This document shows positions 41,689 through 52,554 of a stretch of 64,000 nucleotides of DNA, piece after piece. The stretch covers positions 62,001 to 126,000 of the forward strand of contig NZ_JAHYBZ010000001.1 of assembly GCF_019430885.1 (NCBI RefSeq), in the 5' to 3' direction. The notes beneath the pieces are model-generated. The model did no database searches and was not told where the DNA came from. It saw only the letters and a list, made by a program, of their open reading frames with translations. The first letter of the stretch is position 1. Each line of letters starts with the position of its first letter. Source of the stretch: Roseomonas alba (GTDB lineage Bacteria > Pseudomonadota > Alphaproteobacteria > Acetobacterales > Acetobacteraceae). The position numbers were made by a program, and so were the translations under genes.

Positions 41689-42668
41689 AGGCCCCGGTCG
41701 GCCCTGGTCGCCTCCAGATCATCCTCGATGAAGGCGCGCACCAGGTCTTCCAGCGGCTCCTGCTCGGGGAAGCCGAGGCGCCGCGCGCGCTCGGCCTCGA
41801 AGGCCGCGGGCCAGCCGACGACGATGTCGAAGACCTCCCGGTCGAAGGCGAAGCCGACCTTCTCGCGTGCCGCATGGCCGGCCACGATTTCCAGCGCGCC
41901 GAGCAGCTTCGCGACCGTCGCGCTGCGCCCCGGCGGGTTGATGCCGCGATCGATGCCGAGCGGCGCTGTATCCATCGTCGCCGCGTGCAGGAACCATTCC
42001 ATGGTGCTGCGCGGGGAGCAGATCCAGACGGCGAATTCCGGCGGCACCGGGCAGTCGGTGGACAGGCCCAGCAGCGGCTCGCGGATGATGGCCGAGACGA
42101 AGGAGGACGCCGCCTTGTTCGGCCGCCCGGGCCGCACCATCACCGTCGGCAGCCGGATGCAGACCGCATCGAGGAAGCCCTTGCGCGACGCATCCTGCAG
42201 CAGCAACTCCCCGATCGCCTTCTGCGCGCCATAGGAATTGGTCGGCACCTGCCGCCCGTCATCGGGCACCACCGCGTCCTGGCCTCCGCCGAAGGAGGCG
42301 ACGGAGGAGGTGAAGATCACGCGCGGCTTGGTCCCCAGCGCCCGGCAGGCGCCCAACACGGCGAGGGTGCCATGCAGGTTCACCTTCATGCCGAGGTCGA
42401 AATCCGCCTCGGCCGCCGCGCTGACCACGGCGGCCAGGTGAAAAACCACCTCGGTCCCCGCGGGGATCGCCGCGGCGACGTCGGCCGGATTCGCGACGTC
42501 GCCGCCCAGGCACTGCACGGGGAAGGGAGCCTCGGGCGCCGTGGGGGCGTGCAGGTCGAACAGGGTCAGCCCGGTGATGGGCTCGCCGCCCAGCGTGCCG
42601 TCCTTGGCCAGCCGCGCGGCCAGCTTCTTGCCCAGAAATCCACCGCCGCCGAGTATGGTGATGCGCAT
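41685..42668 (-). CDS. denD: D-erythronate dehydrogenase-like NAD-dependent epimerase/dehydratase
   Basis: 327-aa extended SDR. Rossmann motif ITILGGGGFLGKKLA (3-17), catalytic SSVASFGG with the YGAQK triad (Tyr and Lys in NSYGAQKAIGELL), and VCIRLPTVMVRPGRPNKAASSFVSAIIREPL, the DenD group's substrate loop. It oxidises D-erythronate to 2-oxo-D-tetronate in tetronate catabolism when partnered with DenC/OtnK genes. None of those partners is in the window, so the symbol rests on similarity alone. ATG at 42668 has GGAGCAGG upstream. Convergent with the UDG-like gene, the two stop codons sharing CTAG. Confidence 0.85.
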   Translation of the reverse strand: MRITILGGGGFLGKKLAARLAKDGTLGGEPITGLTLFDLHAPTAPEAPFPVQCLGGDVANPADVAAAIPAGTEVVFHLAAVVSAAAEADFDLGMKVNLHGTLAVLGACRALGTKPRVIFTSSVASFGGGQDAVVPDDGRQVPTNSYGAQKAIGELLLQDASRKGFLDAVCIRLPTVMVRPGRPNKAASSFVSAIIREPLLGLSTDCPVPPEFAVWICSPRSTMEWFLHAATMDTAPLGIDRGINPPGRSATVAKLLGALEIVAGHAAREKVGFAFDREVFDIVVGWPAAFEAERARRLGFPEQEPLEDLVRAFIEDDLEATRADRGL

Positions 42669-42740
42669 GCCTGCTCCTCTTCCCCGTGGGGCAAGGTGCT
42701 CCGGCTTCGCCGCCGCGCCAAGCCCTTCCTAGGACCGCCC

Positions 42741-43082
42741 ATGGCCCGCGACCCCTCCCTGGAAGATCGGTTGCGCGCGGCCCTCGTGGAGGCCGGCCCG
42801 CTGGTATGGAAGCCGATGATGGGCGGCTACTGCGCCATGAAGGATGGCCATCTGCTGGCCTCGGCGACCCGGCGCGATGGCGAGGGCCTGTTCTTGTTCC
42901 GCCTCGGTCGCGTGGCGGCGGAGGAGGCGCTGCGGCGCGGCATCGCCCGGCCGCTGCGGGCCGGCCTGCGCACCATGCCGGGCTATGTCGAGATCCCTGC
43001 CGAATCCTGCGACGAGGCGGCGCTGCGCCGCTGGGTCGTGCTGGCCTTGGCGGAAGTCGGCCGACTGCCACCGAAGGGTTGA
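42741..43082 (+). CDS. TfoX N-terminal domain protein
   Basis: 113-aa protein with only the TfoX/Sxy N-terminal domain. Signature: PLVWKPMMGGYCAMKDGHLLASATRRDGEGLFLFRLG, which reads like the KKMFGGxGxxxDGxxFAxxxDGxLYLK pattern, and later TMPGYVEIPAE. The C-terminal helix-hairpin-helix domain of full-length competence regulators is absent, so a DNA-uptake role is unlikely. Function unknown. ATG at 42741 is used; no strong ribosome site. It is divergent from denD-like (72 bp) and followed 32 bp later by the ammonia-lyase gene. Confidence 0.82.
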   Translation: MARDPSLEDRLRAALVEAGPLVWKPMMGGYCAMKDGHLLASATRRDGEGLFLFRLGRVAAEEALRRGIARPLRAGLRTMPGYVEIPAESCDEAALRRWVVLALAEVGRLPPKG

Positions 43083-43114
43083 CCGGGCGCCCTCGGCTGG
43101 CGCATGGCCGGGCC

Positions 43115-44290
43115 ATGATCCCGACCTGCCCCTTCCGTTTCATGATGAACCGCCGCCATGGCACGCCGGGCTTGGTGGTCCTGCCCGATTCCGGCTTCCG
43201 GCGCGCGCGGGAGGAGATTGCCTCCTGGCCCGGCTATGAGGCGACCCCACTGGTGGACCTGCCGGACGCCGCCGCCGCGGCCCAGGTCGCATCGGTGCAC
43301 TACAAGCATGAAGGCGGGCGCTTCGGCCTGGGATCCTTCAAGGCGCTGGGCGGCGCCTATGCGGTGATGCGCCTGCTCCAGGCGGAACTCGCCAGGCGCG
43401 GCGTCGCCAATGCCGCCACCGCCGCCGAACTGATGGAGGGCACCCACGGGGAGGCGACGCGCGGCATCACCGTCTGCTGTGCGACGGACGGCAATCACGG
43501 TCGGTCCGTCGCCTGGGGGGCGAAGCTGTTTGGCGCCACCTGCGTCATCTTCGTCCATGAACACGTCAGCCAAGGTCGCCGCGACGCCATCGCGAAATAT
43601 GGCGCCGAGATCCGCGTCGTGCCCGGCAACTACGACGATGCGGTGCGGGAGGCGCAGAAGCAGGCCGATGCGAATGCCTGGTTCGTCGTCTCCGACACCT
43701 CCTATCCCGGCTATACCGAGGTCCCGCGCGACGTGATGCAGGGCTATCGCGTCATGGCCGATGAGGCCGCGACGCAGATCGGCATCACGCCGACACACGT
43801 CTTCGTGCAGGGTGGCGTCGGCGGGGTCGCGGCGGCGGTCTCGGCCCAGATGCGCATGCGCTTCGGCGCCGCGGTGAAGGTAATCGTCGCTGAGCCCGAC
43901 AAGGCCGCCTGCCTCCTCGCCAGCGCCGAGGCCGGCCAGCCGACCACCATCGAGGGCGATCTCGATACCTTGATGGCAGGCCTCGCCTGCGGCGAGCCCT
44001 CGCTGCTCGCCTGGCAGGAGCTGGAGCGCGCCGCCTTCGCCTTCATGGCCGTGCCGGACGATTCCGCGGTCGATTGCATGAAGGCGCTCGCCGCCCGCAA
44101 CCCACCGGTGGTGGCGGGGGAAAGCGCGGTGGCGGGCCTTGCCGCGCTTCTCCTGGCCGCCGGCGAGCCCTTCGCACGTGCAGCGCTGGGGCTCGATTCC
44201 ACCAGCCGCATCCTGCTGTTCGGCACCGAGGGCGCGACGGATCCCGAGATCTATGCCCGGCTGGTCGGTCATGCCCCTTCATCAGAGTGA
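43115..44290 (+). CDS. Diaminopropionate ammonia-lyase
   Basis: 391-aa PLP enzyme that cleaves D- and L-2,3-diaminopropionate to pyruvate and ammonia; the fold is type II like threonine dehydratase. The PLP lysine is K76 in LGSFKALGGAYAV. CCATDGNHGRSVAWGAKLFG (PLP phosphate site), FVQGGVGGVAAAV (Gly-rich loop) and VGEP-like VVAEPDKAACL are also family motifs. The start MIPTCPFRFMMNRRHG fits; an earlier frame upstream belongs to another reading. Close match to YgeX-type proteins but no xanthine/purine-catabolic neighbours are seen. It precedes the ugp operon by 70 bp, same strand. Confidence 0.9.
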   Translation: MIPTCPFRFMMNRRHGTPGLVVLPDSGFRRAREEIASWPGYEATPLVDLPDAAAAAQVASVHYKHEGGRFGLGSFKALGGAYAVMRLLQAELARRGVANAATAAELMEGTHGEATRGITVCCATDGNHGRSVAWGAKLFGATCVIFVHEHVSQGRRDAIAKYGAEIRVVPGNYDDAVREAQKQADANAWFVVSDTSYPGYTEVPRDVMQGYRVMADEAATQIGITPTHVFVQGGVGGVAAAVSAQMRMRFGAAVKVIVAEPDKAACLLASAEAGQPTTIEGDLDTLMAGLACGEPSLLAWQELERAAFAFMAVPDDSAVDCMKALAARNPPVVAGESAVAGLAALLLAAGEPFARAALGLDSTSRILLFGTEGATDPEIYARLVGHAPSSE

Positions 44291-44360
44291 CATCGTTCTG
44301 TAATCTCTCTGAAAAGGCGCCCGGCTAAGCCGCCGCGTCGCCGCAACAGGGAGAGACGCA

Positions 44361-45713
44361 ATGCTCCGTCGCCGCATGCTCATGACCGGGGCGATGTCCC
44401 TCGGTGTCGCTGCCCCCGCGCTGGGCCAGACCCAGCCGGTCGAGATCCAGTTCTGGCATGGCCTGGCCCAGCCGCTGGGCGGCCTGCTGGAAAAGCGCTG
44501 CACCGACTTCAACGCGACGCAGACGAAATACAAGATCGTCCCGACCTTCCGCGGCTCCTACCCGGAGACGATGGTCGCGGCGATCGCCGCCTTCCGCGCC
44601 AACAGCGCCCCGCACATCGTGCAGATGTTCGAGGTCGGCACCGGCACCATGATGGCCGCCGGCCGCGCGGTGAAGCCGGTGCACGAGCTGATGGCCGAGA
44701 CCGGCACCACCATCGACTTCGACGACTACCTGCCCGGCGTGCGCGGCTATTACAGCCTGTCGGACGGGCGGATGATGTCGATGCCGTTCAACAGCTCGAC
44801 CACCATCGTCTGGTACAACAAGGACGCCTTCCGCGCCGCCGGTGCGGACCCCGACAAGTTCCCCGAGACCTGGCAGGGCGTCACCGAACTGCTGCCCAAG
44901 CTGAAAGGCGCAGCCGGCACCGAGGTGCCGATGTCGACCGCCTGGCTGACCTGGGCGCAGATCGAGAATTTCTCGGCCATCCACGACATTCCGCTGGCGA
45001 CGCTGGCGAATGGCTTCGGTGGCCTCGGGACCGAGCTGCAGATCAACAACCCGCTGGTCCAGCGCCACATGGCGAATCTGGTCCAGTGGCAGAAGGACGG
45101 GCTGTTCCGCTACGGCGGCCGCAACAATGCCGGCGAGCCCGCCTTCCCGAGCGGGCAGGCGGCGATCATGTTCACCTCCTCGGGCTTCCGGGCGCGGGTG
45201 CAGCGGGAGGCACGCTTCAACTGGGGCGTTGCGATGCTGCCTTACTACCAGGGCACGCCGCGCGCGCCGATCAACTCCATCATCGGCGGCGCCAGCTTCT
45301 GGGTGATGAACAAGGGCCCGGCCGCTGGCGGCGGGCGCACGGCAGACGAATTCAAGGGCGTGGCCGAGTTCTTCAAGTACATCAGCCAGCCCGAGGTCGA
45401 TGCGCAGTGGCACATGGACACCGGCTATGTCCCGGTGCGCCGCGCCTCCTATGCCATCGCCCGCGACAAGGGCTTCTACCGTGACAACCCCGGCGCCGAC
45501 ATTCCGATCGAGCAGCTTCTCCGCGGCGGCGGTGTGCTGACCGACAACAGCCGCGGCATCCGCCTCGGCGGCTTCGTCGAGATCCGCACCATCATGGAGG
45601 AGGAGCTGGAGCGCGCCTTCCAGGGCCAGCAGACGGCCGAGCAGGCGCTGGCCGCGGCCACCACGCGCGGCAACCAGGTGCTGCGCAACTTCCAGCGCGC
45701 CAACCGCGGCTGA
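44361..45713 (+). CDS. ugpB: sn-glycerol-3-phosphate ABC transporter substrate-binding protein
   Basis: 450-aa periplasmic receptor with leader [23 protein letters not shown]. Signature: [70 protein letters not shown], highly characteristic of Ugp[19 protein letters not shown] and the [24 protein letters not shown] region match the ligand pocket. First gene of ugpBAEC. ATG at 44361 follows GGGAGAGACGCA at good distance. The preceding region (44290-44360) probably holds the promoter; no Pho box is obvious. Receptors of this type bind glycerol-3-phosphate and glycerophosphodiesters. Confidence 0.95.
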   Translation: MLRRRMLMTGAMSLGVAAPALGQTQPVEIQFWHGLAQPLGGLLEKRCTDFNATQTKYKIVPTFRGSYPETMVAAIAAFRANSAPHIVQMFEVGTGTMMAAGRAVKPVHELMAETGTTIDFDDYLPGVRGYYSLSDGRMMSMPFNSSTTIVWYNKDAFRAAGADPDKFPETWQGVTELLPKLKGAAGTEVPMSTAWLTWAQIENFSAIHDIPLATLANGFGGLGTELQINNPLVQRHMANLVQWQKDGLFRYGGRNNAGEPAFPSGQAAIMFTSSGFRARVQREARFNWGVAMLPYYQGTPRAPINSIIGGASFWVMNKGPAAGGGRTADEFKGVAEFFKYISQPEVDAQWHMDTGYVPVRRASYAIARDKGFYRDNPGADIPIEQLLRGGGVLTDNSRGIRLGGFVEIRTIMEEELERAFQGQQTAEQALAAATTRGNQVLRNFQRANRG

Positions 45714-45741
45714 TGACGGGCCCGGTGTCGCGGAGGATGGC

Positions 45742-46623
45742 GTGAGAAAAAAGGTCATCTTCCGCGGCGCCGCGCTGCCCTATCTGCTGCTGCTGCCGCA
45801 GATGGCGGTGACGCTGGTCTTCTTCTTCTGGCCCGCCGGCATGGCGGTCTGGCAGTCGGCCCAGCGTGAGGACGCCTTCGGCCTGTCCACCGAGTTCGTC
45901 TGGTTCGAGAATTTCAGCGACCTGTTCCATGACCCGATCTACCTGAACGCGGCGTGGAACACGGTCATCTTCTCGACCTCGGTCGCCGCGCTGGCGCTGG
46001 GTGCGGCGCTGTTCCTCGCCGTGCAGGCGGACAAGCAGATCCGTGGATCGGGGCTCTACAAGACGCTGCTGATCTGGCCCTATGCCGTCGCACCCGCGCT
46101 TGCGGCCGTGCTGTGGCTGTTCATCTTCCATCCCTCGATCGGCCTGGTCGGGCGGGCCTTCGCGGCCATCGGCGTCGATTGGGACTACCGGGTGAATGGC
46201 GGGCAGGCGATGGCGATGGTCATCATTGCGGCCGCCTGGAAGCAGGTCTCCTACAACTTCATCTTCTTCCTCGCGGGGCTGCAGTCGATCCCGGCCTCGG
46301 TGCTGGAGGCCGCGGCGATCGACGGGGCGCGGCCGATGCGCCGTTTCTGGACGGTGGTCTTCCCACTTCTGTCCCCCACGGCGTTCTTCCTGCTGGTGGT
46401 GAACCTGGTCTACGCCTTTTTCGACACCTTCGGCGTGATCCACGCGCTGACCCGCGGCGGCCCCGGCAACGCGACCGAGACGCTGATCTACAAGGTCTAT
46501 GTCGACGGCGTGCAGAACCTGAATTTCGGTTCCTCCGCGGCGCAATCCGTCGTGCTGATGATCATCGTCATCGGCCTCACGGCCATCCAGTTCCGCTATA
46601 TCGAACGCCGGGTGCACTACTGA
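45742..46623 (+). CDS. ugpA: sn-glycerol-3-phosphate ABC transporter permease UgpA
   Basis: 293-aa permease with six hydrophobic segments. The inner-loop EAA motif is [62 protein letters not shown], the Ugp/MalF-type signature. GTG at 45742 (protein begins [31 protein letters not shown]); the ribosome site overlaps CGGAGGATGG. The stop overlaps the ugpE start by one base, so the pair is coupled. Forms the channel with UgpE. Confidence 0.95.
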   Translation: MRKKVIFRGAALPYLLLLPQMAVTLVFFFWPAGMAVWQSAQREDAFGLSTEFVWFENFSDLFHDPIYLNAAWNTVIFSTSVAALALGAALFLAVQADKQIRGSGLYKTLLIWPYAVAPALAAVLWLFIFHPSIGLVGRAFAAIGVDWDYRVNGGQAMAMVIIAAAWKQVSYNFIFFLAGLQSIPASVLEAAAIDGARPMRRFWTVVFPLLSPTAFFLLVVNLVYAFFDTFGVIHALTRGGPGNATETLIYKVYVDGVQNLNFGSSAAQSVVLMIIVIGLTAIQFRYIERRVHY

Positions 46624-47516
46624 TGTCGGCCACGATCGACGTCGAGGCCCTCGCCGCCGCCTCCCGCCGCCGTCGGATGCGGGAACGGGTGCTGACGCAT
46701 CTCGCGCTGATCCTCGGCGTCGTCGTCTTCGCCATGCCGATCTGGATCACGCTGGTGGGGTCCACCCACGACACGGACACGATCGGCCGCGGCGACGTGC
46801 CGCTGCTGCCCGGCAGCGAGGCCTGGAACAACTACATGCACGCCTGGGCGCAGGGCGGGGGCGGGCGCAACACCTTCGCCGTACCGGCCAGCACCATGCT
46901 GTGGAACAGCTTCATCATGGCGATGCTGATCGCGGTGGGGAAGATCGCGATCTCGCTGCTCTCGGCTTTCGCGGTGGTGTTCTTCGCCTTCCCGCTGCGC
47001 ATGGTCTTCTTCTGGATGATCTTCATCACCCTGATGCTGCCGGTCGAGGTCCGCATCATCCCGACCTTCCAGGTGATGACCAGCCTGTCCCTGATCGACA
47101 CCATGACGGGGCTGACCCTGCCGCTGATCGCCTCGGCCACCGCGACGCTGCTGTTCCGGCAGTTCTTCCTGACCATTCCCGACGAATACGTCGAGGCCGC
47201 GAAGATCGACGGGGCGGGGCCGCTGCGCTTCTTCAAGGATGTGGTGCTGCCGCTGTCGGCGACGAACATCGCGGCACTCTTCGTCATCCTCTTCATCTAT
47301 GGCTGGAACCAGTATCTCTGGCCGCTGCTGATGGTGACCAACCGCGACCTGGAGACGATCATCGTCGGCCTGACCAAGATGATCGGCATCGGCGACGCGC
47401 AGAACGAGTGGAACCTGATCATGACCACGGCGGTCTTCGCCCTGCTGCCGCCGGTGGCCGTGGTGGTGCTGATGCAGCGCTGGTTCATCAAGGGCCTGAC
47501 CGAGACGGAGAAGTGA
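46623..47516 (+). CDS. ugpE: sn-glycerol-3-phosphate ABC transporter permease UgpE
   Basis: 297-aa permease, partner of UgpA. The EAA loop reads [51 protein letters not shown]. The N-terminal basic tail [36 protein letters not shown] precedes TM1. ATG at 46623 shares its A with the upstream stop (TGATG). The ATPase gene follows after 4 bp. Typical length and content; no defect seen. Confidence 0.95.
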   Translation: MSATIDVEALAAASRRRRMRERVLTHLALILGVVVFAMPIWITLVGSTHDTDTIGRGDVPLLPGSEAWNNYMHAWAQGGGGRNTFAVPASTMLWNSFIMAMLIAVGKIAISLLSAFAVVFFAFPLRMVFFWMIFITLMLPVEVRIIPTFQVMTSLSLIDTMTGLTLPLIASATATLLFRQFFLTIPDEYVEAAKIDGAGPLRFFKDVVLPLSATNIAALFVILFIYGWNQYLWPLLMVTNRDLETIIVGLTKMIGIGDAQNEWNLIMTTAVFALLPPVAVVVLMQRWFIKGLTETEK

Positions 47517-47520
47517 CCGC

Positions 47521-48585
<1,065 letters not shown>

Positions 48586-48590
48586 AATCG

Positions 48591-48620
48591 TTGACGTAGT
48601 GCGCGGCGGCCTCCCAGATT
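48591..48620 (+). promoter_or_regulatory. Possible promoter for the first tandem Bug gene
   Basis: TTGACG (48591-48596), 18-bp spacer and CAGATT (48615-48620), 29 bp before the Bug gene start and 6 bp after the ugpC stop codon. The -35 is a good match; the -10 is weak. Confidence 0.35.
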
Positions 48621-48648
48621 GCCCTCAAGCAACCGGGAGGACCCAAGA

Positions 48649-49629
48649 ATGAACCGCCGCCACATCCTCGGTCTTGGCGCCGCGGGCGCCATCGCACCCT
48701 TCGCCGCGCAGGCGCAGCAGACGCCCCCTTGGCCCAGCCAGGCCGCTCGCATGATCGTGCCCTTCGCGGCTGGCGGCCCTACGGATATCCCGGCCCGGCT
48801 GCTCGCCGATGAGATGTCGAAGTTCCTGCCCAACCGCGTGGTGGTGGAGAACCGCACCGGATCGGGCGTGTTGATCGGCACCGACATGGTCGCCAAGGCG
48901 CCGAAGGACGGGCTGACGGTGCTCTACACCACGGTCGGCCACGCCTATCTTCCAGGCCTGTTCGAGCATCTGCCTTTCGATCCGCTGGCCGACTTCACTC
49001 CCTGCGCCTTCGTCGGGCAGATCCCGATGATTCTGATGGTGAACAAGGATTTCCCGGCGCGGACCCTGCCGGAGCTGATCGCCTTGCTGCGCGCCAATCC
49101 TGGCAAGTACGACTATGCCAGCAGCGGCAATGGCGGGGCTGTTCATCTCGGAACCGAGCTATTTCTCTACATGGCCGGCGGGTTGCGGGTGAACCACATC
49201 GCCTTCCGCGGGTCCTCTGCCGCGACGCCGGAGGTGCTGGCCGGCCGTATCCCGATGATCTTCGACGTCGCCGCCGGCGCGCTTCCCTACATCCAGCGCG
49301 GCGAACTCCGGCCGATTGCCATCAGCACCCGCACCCGCATGCCCTATGCGCCCGACATCCCGACCTTCATCGAAGGCGGCGTGCCGAACTTCGAATGCTA
49401 TACTTGGCACATGGTGATGGTGCCGGCCGGCACGCCGCGTGGCACGGTCCTGGCGATCAACGCCGCGGTGAACCGCGCCCTGGCCGTTCCGGCAGTACAG
49501 GACCGCCTGGCGCAGATGACCATGAACGTCGTCACCAACAGCACGCCGGAAAGTGCAGCGGACTTCCTGCGTAGCGAAACGGCAAAATGGACCCCGGTAA
49601 TCCGCGGCGCCGGCATCCGCCCAAGTTGA
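48649..49629 (+). CDS. Bug-family solute receptor, tandem copy 1
   Basis: 326-aa periplasmic receptor with Tat-like leader MNRRHILGLGAAGAIAPFAAQAQQ. Family blocks are MIVPFAAGGPTDIPARLLADEM, VVENRTGSGVLIGTDMVAKAPKDGLTV, YASSGNGGAVHLGTELFLY and HIAFRGSSAATPEVLAGRIPMIFD. ATG at 48649 follows GGGAGGA. Immediately after ugpC but probably with its own promoter. The following Bug gene at 49707 is closely similar, so a tandem duplication is likely. No TctA/TctB permease genes are seen. Solutes of Bug proteins are mostly carboxylates. Confidence 0.93.
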   Translation: MNRRHILGLGAAGAIAPFAAQAQQTPPWPSQAARMIVPFAAGGPTDIPARLLADEMSKFLPNRVVVENRTGSGVLIGTDMVAKAPKDGLTVLYTTVGHAYLPGLFEHLPFDPLADFTPCAFVGQIPMILMVNKDFPARTLPELIALLRANPGKYDYASSGNGGAVHLGTELFLYMAGGLRVNHIAFRGSSAATPEVLAGRIPMIFDVAAGALPYIQRGELRPIAISTRTRMPYAPDIPTFIEGGVPNFECYTWHMVMVPAGTPRGTVLAINAAVNRALAVPAVQDRLAQMTMNVVTNSTPESAADFLRSETAKWTPVIRGAGIRPS

Positions 49630-49706
49630 CCGGAAGCCGCCCTTCAGGGCGGTTGACGCATGGCGGCGCATGGGCCACCTGTCCCTGCATTCGGGAGAAT
49701 GCAGTC

Positions 49707-50681
49707 ATGGATCGTCGTCATCTGCTGGGCCTCGGTGCCGCCGCGGCCCTCGCCCCTGTCGCCACCCGGGCCCAGGCCCCGGCCTGGCCGACTGCGCCGG
49801 TGCGCCTCGTCGTGCCCTTCGCTGCCGGCGGCCCCACCGACGTTCCCGCGCGGCTCTTCGCGGACGAGATCTCGAAGATCCTTCCCCAGCGCATGATCGT
49901 CGAGAACCGCACCGGCGCCGGCGTCGTGGTCGGCACCGACGTGGTGGCGAAGGCGCCGAAGGACGGCCAGACGTTGCTCTACACCACGGTCGCCCAGTCG
50001 GTGCTGCGGCCGCTCTTCCCGCGCCTGCCCTTCGATCCTGTGGCGGATTTCGCGCCCATCTCCCTGATCGGCGTGATCCCGATGGTGATCACGGTGAACA
50101 AGGACTTCCCCGCCCGCACCCTGCAGGAGCTGATCGCCAAGCTGCGCGCCGAGCCCGGCAAGTGGGACTACGCCAGCAGCGGCAATGGCGGCGCGCTCCA
50201 CCTTGCGGCGGAACTGCTGCTGCGCCGGGCCAATGTCCAGGCCAACCACGTGCCGTATCGCGGCACGGCGGCGGCCATGCCGGACGTGCTGAACGGCTCG
50301 GTGCCCATCATCGTCGATGTCGCGACCAGCGCCTTGCCCTTCGTTCAGCGTGGCGAAACCCGCGCCCTGGCCGTGATGGACGACCAGCGTCTCCCGCAGC
50401 TCCCGAACGTGCCGACCACTGCCGAGGCGGGCTTCCCGGGCCTTGAAGCCTATACTTGGCATATGGTGCTGGCGCCCTCCGGCACGCCGGAGCCCATCAT
50501 CGATGCGGTGGCCGCCGTCTTCGGGCGTGTGGCGAAGGAGCCGTCGGTGCGTACCCGCCTCTCGGATCTCGCCATGCGCATCGTCGACGACCAGTCCCCG
50601 GCCTATGCCAAGTCGTGGCTCGAGGCGGAACGGACGAAGTGGGAAGGCATCATCCGGGAAGCCGGCATCCAGGCGGACTGA
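49707..50681 (+). CDS. Bug-family solute receptor, tandem copy 2
   Basis: 324-aa paralogue of the preceding gene with leader MDRRHLLGLGAAAALAPVATRAQ. It matches copy 1 block by block: LVVPFAAGGPTDVPARLFADEIS, IVENRTGAGVVVGTDVVAKAPKDGQTLLYTTV, NKDFPARTLQELIAKLRAEPGKWDYASSGNGGALHLAAELL and FPGLEAYTWHMVLAPSGTPEP. Differences concentrate in the ligand-facing loops (SVLRPLFPRLPFDPVADFAPIS against YLPGLFEHLPFDPLADFTPCA), so the two may bind different carboxylates. ATG at 49707 with GGGAGA upstream. It ends at a double-hairpin element. Confidence 0.93.
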   Translation: MDRRHLLGLGAAAALAPVATRAQAPAWPTAPVRLVVPFAAGGPTDVPARLFADEISKILPQRMIVENRTGAGVVVGTDVVAKAPKDGQTLLYTTVAQSVLRPLFPRLPFDPVADFAPISLIGVIPMVITVNKDFPARTLQELIAKLRAEPGKWDYASSGNGGALHLAAELLLRRANVQANHVPYRGTAAAMPDVLNGSVPIIVDVATSALPFVQRGETRALAVMDDQRLPQLPNVPTTAEAGFPGLEAYTWHMVLAPSGTPEPIIDAVAAVFGRVAKEPSVRTRLSDLAMRIVDDQSPAYAKSWLEAERTKWEGIIREAGIQAD

Positions 50682-50713
50682 TACCCGCGGCCTCCATGTC
50701 CTGACCTGTGGAA

Positions 50714-50993
50714 CCGAGAGGGGCTTTGCCCCTCTCGGCGTGAAGCAGTGCTTCACGCCCCAACAAAGGCCGAGAGGCCTTTGGAAACCTCAGCCTGGTA
50801 TTGTGCGCCCCTGCCGGAGCGGCGCCGAAACCCGCACCTGCGCAGCAAGCGCGCTGGGTGGGATGGCATGTCTGTCACGCCCAACAGCAAGAGACCAGGT
50901 GCTTCAAGCGCTGGGGGCATCCATGGACATGGCACGGCAACGTCAATGGGAGCCCGATGGCGGGGCGGCTTGGAAGGGGCAGAGCCCTTCCGA
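50714..50993. repeat. Double-hairpin MITE-like element, locus 7 (with extra hairpins)
   Basis: Left end: CCGAGAGGGGC / TTT / GCCCCTCTCGG (50714-50738), then an additional perfect hairpin GGCGTGAAGC / GCTTCACGCC (50737-50759) filling the spacer, then CAAAGGCC / GGCCTTTG (50764-50783). The core near 50819-50843 reads GGCGCCGAAACCCGCAC followed by CTGCGC. The right end is worn but contains half of the CCATTGACGTTGC hairpin seen at 61.7 kb (GGCAACGTCAATGG near 50937-50949), then TTGGAAGGGGC / AGA / GCCCTTCC (50970-50992). Confidence 0.75.
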
Positions 50994-51136
50994 TTCCGCG
51001 CGCTCCAGTCATTTCCAAGGGCCGCTGGCATCCTGCCCGCCGCCCTCTCAGCCGACGTCGTATCGGCCAGGATCCCGCCCGGCCCCGCCCGGAGCATTTC
51101 CGGCGAACCTCCATTCACCTGCAATGCTCCAGGTGT

Positions 51137-51196
51137 TTGTTCTTGCGAGCATCTTCACCTGTCCGGATGAGTTCATCCGGACAGGACCTGCTCTAG
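51137..51196. repeat. Palindromic intergenic repeat, family 2 (copy B)
   Basis: Same flanks as copy A at 5425-5484: TTGTTCTTG, then GAGCATCTTC, a stem, then ACCTGCTCTAG. Here the stem is a perfect 12-bp CCTGTCCGGATG / CATCCGGACAGG with AGTT loop, unrelated in sequence to copy A. GAGCA and TGCTC form an outer stem. CTA at 51193-51195 is the TAG stop codon of the minus-strand Liv-type receptor gene. It lies after the locus 7 element, so both repeat families occupy the same gene-free gap. Confidence 0.75.
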
Positions 51197-52422
51197 CCTG
51201 ACGTCTCCCCCATCTGCCCCCGGACCGGCGCCACCGCGGCTTCCGCGGGGAACACCGTCACCTGCCGCCCGCCCTGCCATTGGAGGAGAAACGGCTTCGC
51301 CCGCGTGTTCTGCCCGCGCTCGTCGAAGCGCACGCCCCAACCGGTGGCGGTGGTGCCGTCGGCGATGTCGGTGGCGAGCACGGCGGTGCGCACGCGATCC
51401 TTCTCGGTGCTGCCGGCGCGATGCACGGCGTCGAGGAAGACCCGGGCACCGAAGTAGTTCGCCAGGGAATGGCCCGATCGCGGCTCAGCGCCGTAATGCC
51501 GCTTGTAGAATTCGACGAAGGCCGAGACGCCAGGCGCGAAGCGCTCATTCACCGCGAACTGGGTGAAATCGACATTCATCACGCCCTCGAAGGCGGGGCC
51601 AACGGCGCGCGCCGTATCCACCAGCGAGTATCCCGCGCCCGACCCGATCACCATGCGCGGCTTCCAGCTCACTTCCTGCATGGCGCGGAAGAACAGCACG
51701 ATGTCGTTCTGGTAGCCGGTGTGCAGCACGATATCGGTGCCGGCGGCGCGCAGGCGCTGCATGGCGGAGGCGAGTTCCGCCGAACGCGGCGAATAGCCGA
51801 TCTTCTCCACCAGGGTCAGGCCGCGGGCGCGGACCTGCTGTTCCTGGAAGCTGCTGACAGTCTGGCCATAGAGCGCATCCTCGAAGAGGATCGCGATCTT
51901 CAACGCCGGGGCCTCCACGGCGAAGATCGGTGCCAGAACATCGGGCACCGCCGTCACGGTGGCCAGGCCGAAATCCGAGGAGCGCGGGCAGGTGCGGAAG
52001 ACGTAGCGGAAGCCCCGCTCGGTGATGGGATCGCTGATCGCGCCCAGCTCGAAATAAGGCACGCCCTGCAATTCGCTGACCTGCGTCGCGGCGAAGGACA
52101 GCGGCGAGGCATAGGTCCCGAATACCGCCGCGACGCGTTCCGTGCCGATCAGCCGGCGGACTTCCGTGATCGCCTGTTCGGCACTGACCGCGTCGCCCTT
52201 GGCGAGGCGGATCTGGCGGCCGAGCACGCCGCCCACCGCGTTGCGCTCCTCCACCGCCAGTTCGACGCCGCGGAAACTCTCATCGCCGAGCAGGGCGAGT
52301 CCGCCTGAGAAGGGATAGAGTGCGCCGAATTTCAACTCGCTGCCCTGGGCGGCTACGATGCGCGGCACGGCGGGCGTGGCGGCAAGGCCGCCCAGCACGG
52401 TGCGGCGACGGATCGGGGCCAA
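51193..52422 (-). CDS. Branched-chain-amino-acid-type (Liv) ABC transporter substrate-binding protein
   Basis: 409-aa periplasmic receptor with a Tat leader (RRRTVLGGLAATPAVPRIVAAQ). Motifs of the periplasmic Leu/Ile/Val or urea/amide family are KFGALYPFSGGLALLGDESFRGVELAVEERNAVGGVLGRQI and AVFGTYASPLSFAATQVSELQGVPYFELGAISDPITERGFRYVFR. TTG at 52422 is used because GGAGGAA sits 6 bp upstream and no ATG/GTG gives a full leader. The last codons and TAG stop coincide with the family-2 repeat. Its own permease/ATPase genes are not in the window. Divergent from the quinone oxidoreductase gene. Confidence 0.88.
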   Translation of the reverse strand: MAPIRRRTVLGGLAATPAVPRIVAAQGSELKFGALYPFSGGLALLGDESFRGVELAVEERNAVGGVLGRQIRLAKGDAVSAEQAITEVRRLIGTERVAAVFGTYASPLSFAATQVSELQGVPYFELGAISDPITERGFRYVFRTCPRSSDFGLATVTAVPDVLAPIFAVEAPALKIAILFEDALYGQTVSSFQEQQVRARGLTLVEKIGYSPRSAELASAMQRLRAAGTDIVLHTGYQNDIVLFFRAMQEVSWKPRMVIGSGAGYSLVDTARAVGPAFEGVMNVDFTQFAVNERFAPGVSAFVEFYKRHYGAEPRSGHSLANYFGARVFLDAVHRAGSTEKDRVRTAVLATDIADGTTATGWGVRFDERGQNTRAKPFLLQWQGGRQVTVFPAEAAVAPVRGQMGETSG

Positions 52423-52554
52423 GGGCTTCCTCCAGCGGGACGGGAACAATGTGAATCTTCGACGTCCCGCGCCGCGCTGGCAAGCCCGCCTGCCTTGACG
52501 CAGCGGTGTGCGCGGCGAATGGTCCGCCCGCACCAGCATGGGGAGACGACGCCG

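Noticed and set aside
42741-43082. Competence regulator TfoX/Sxy
   Set aside because: Only the N-terminal domain is present; the C-terminal domain of true competence regulators is missing.
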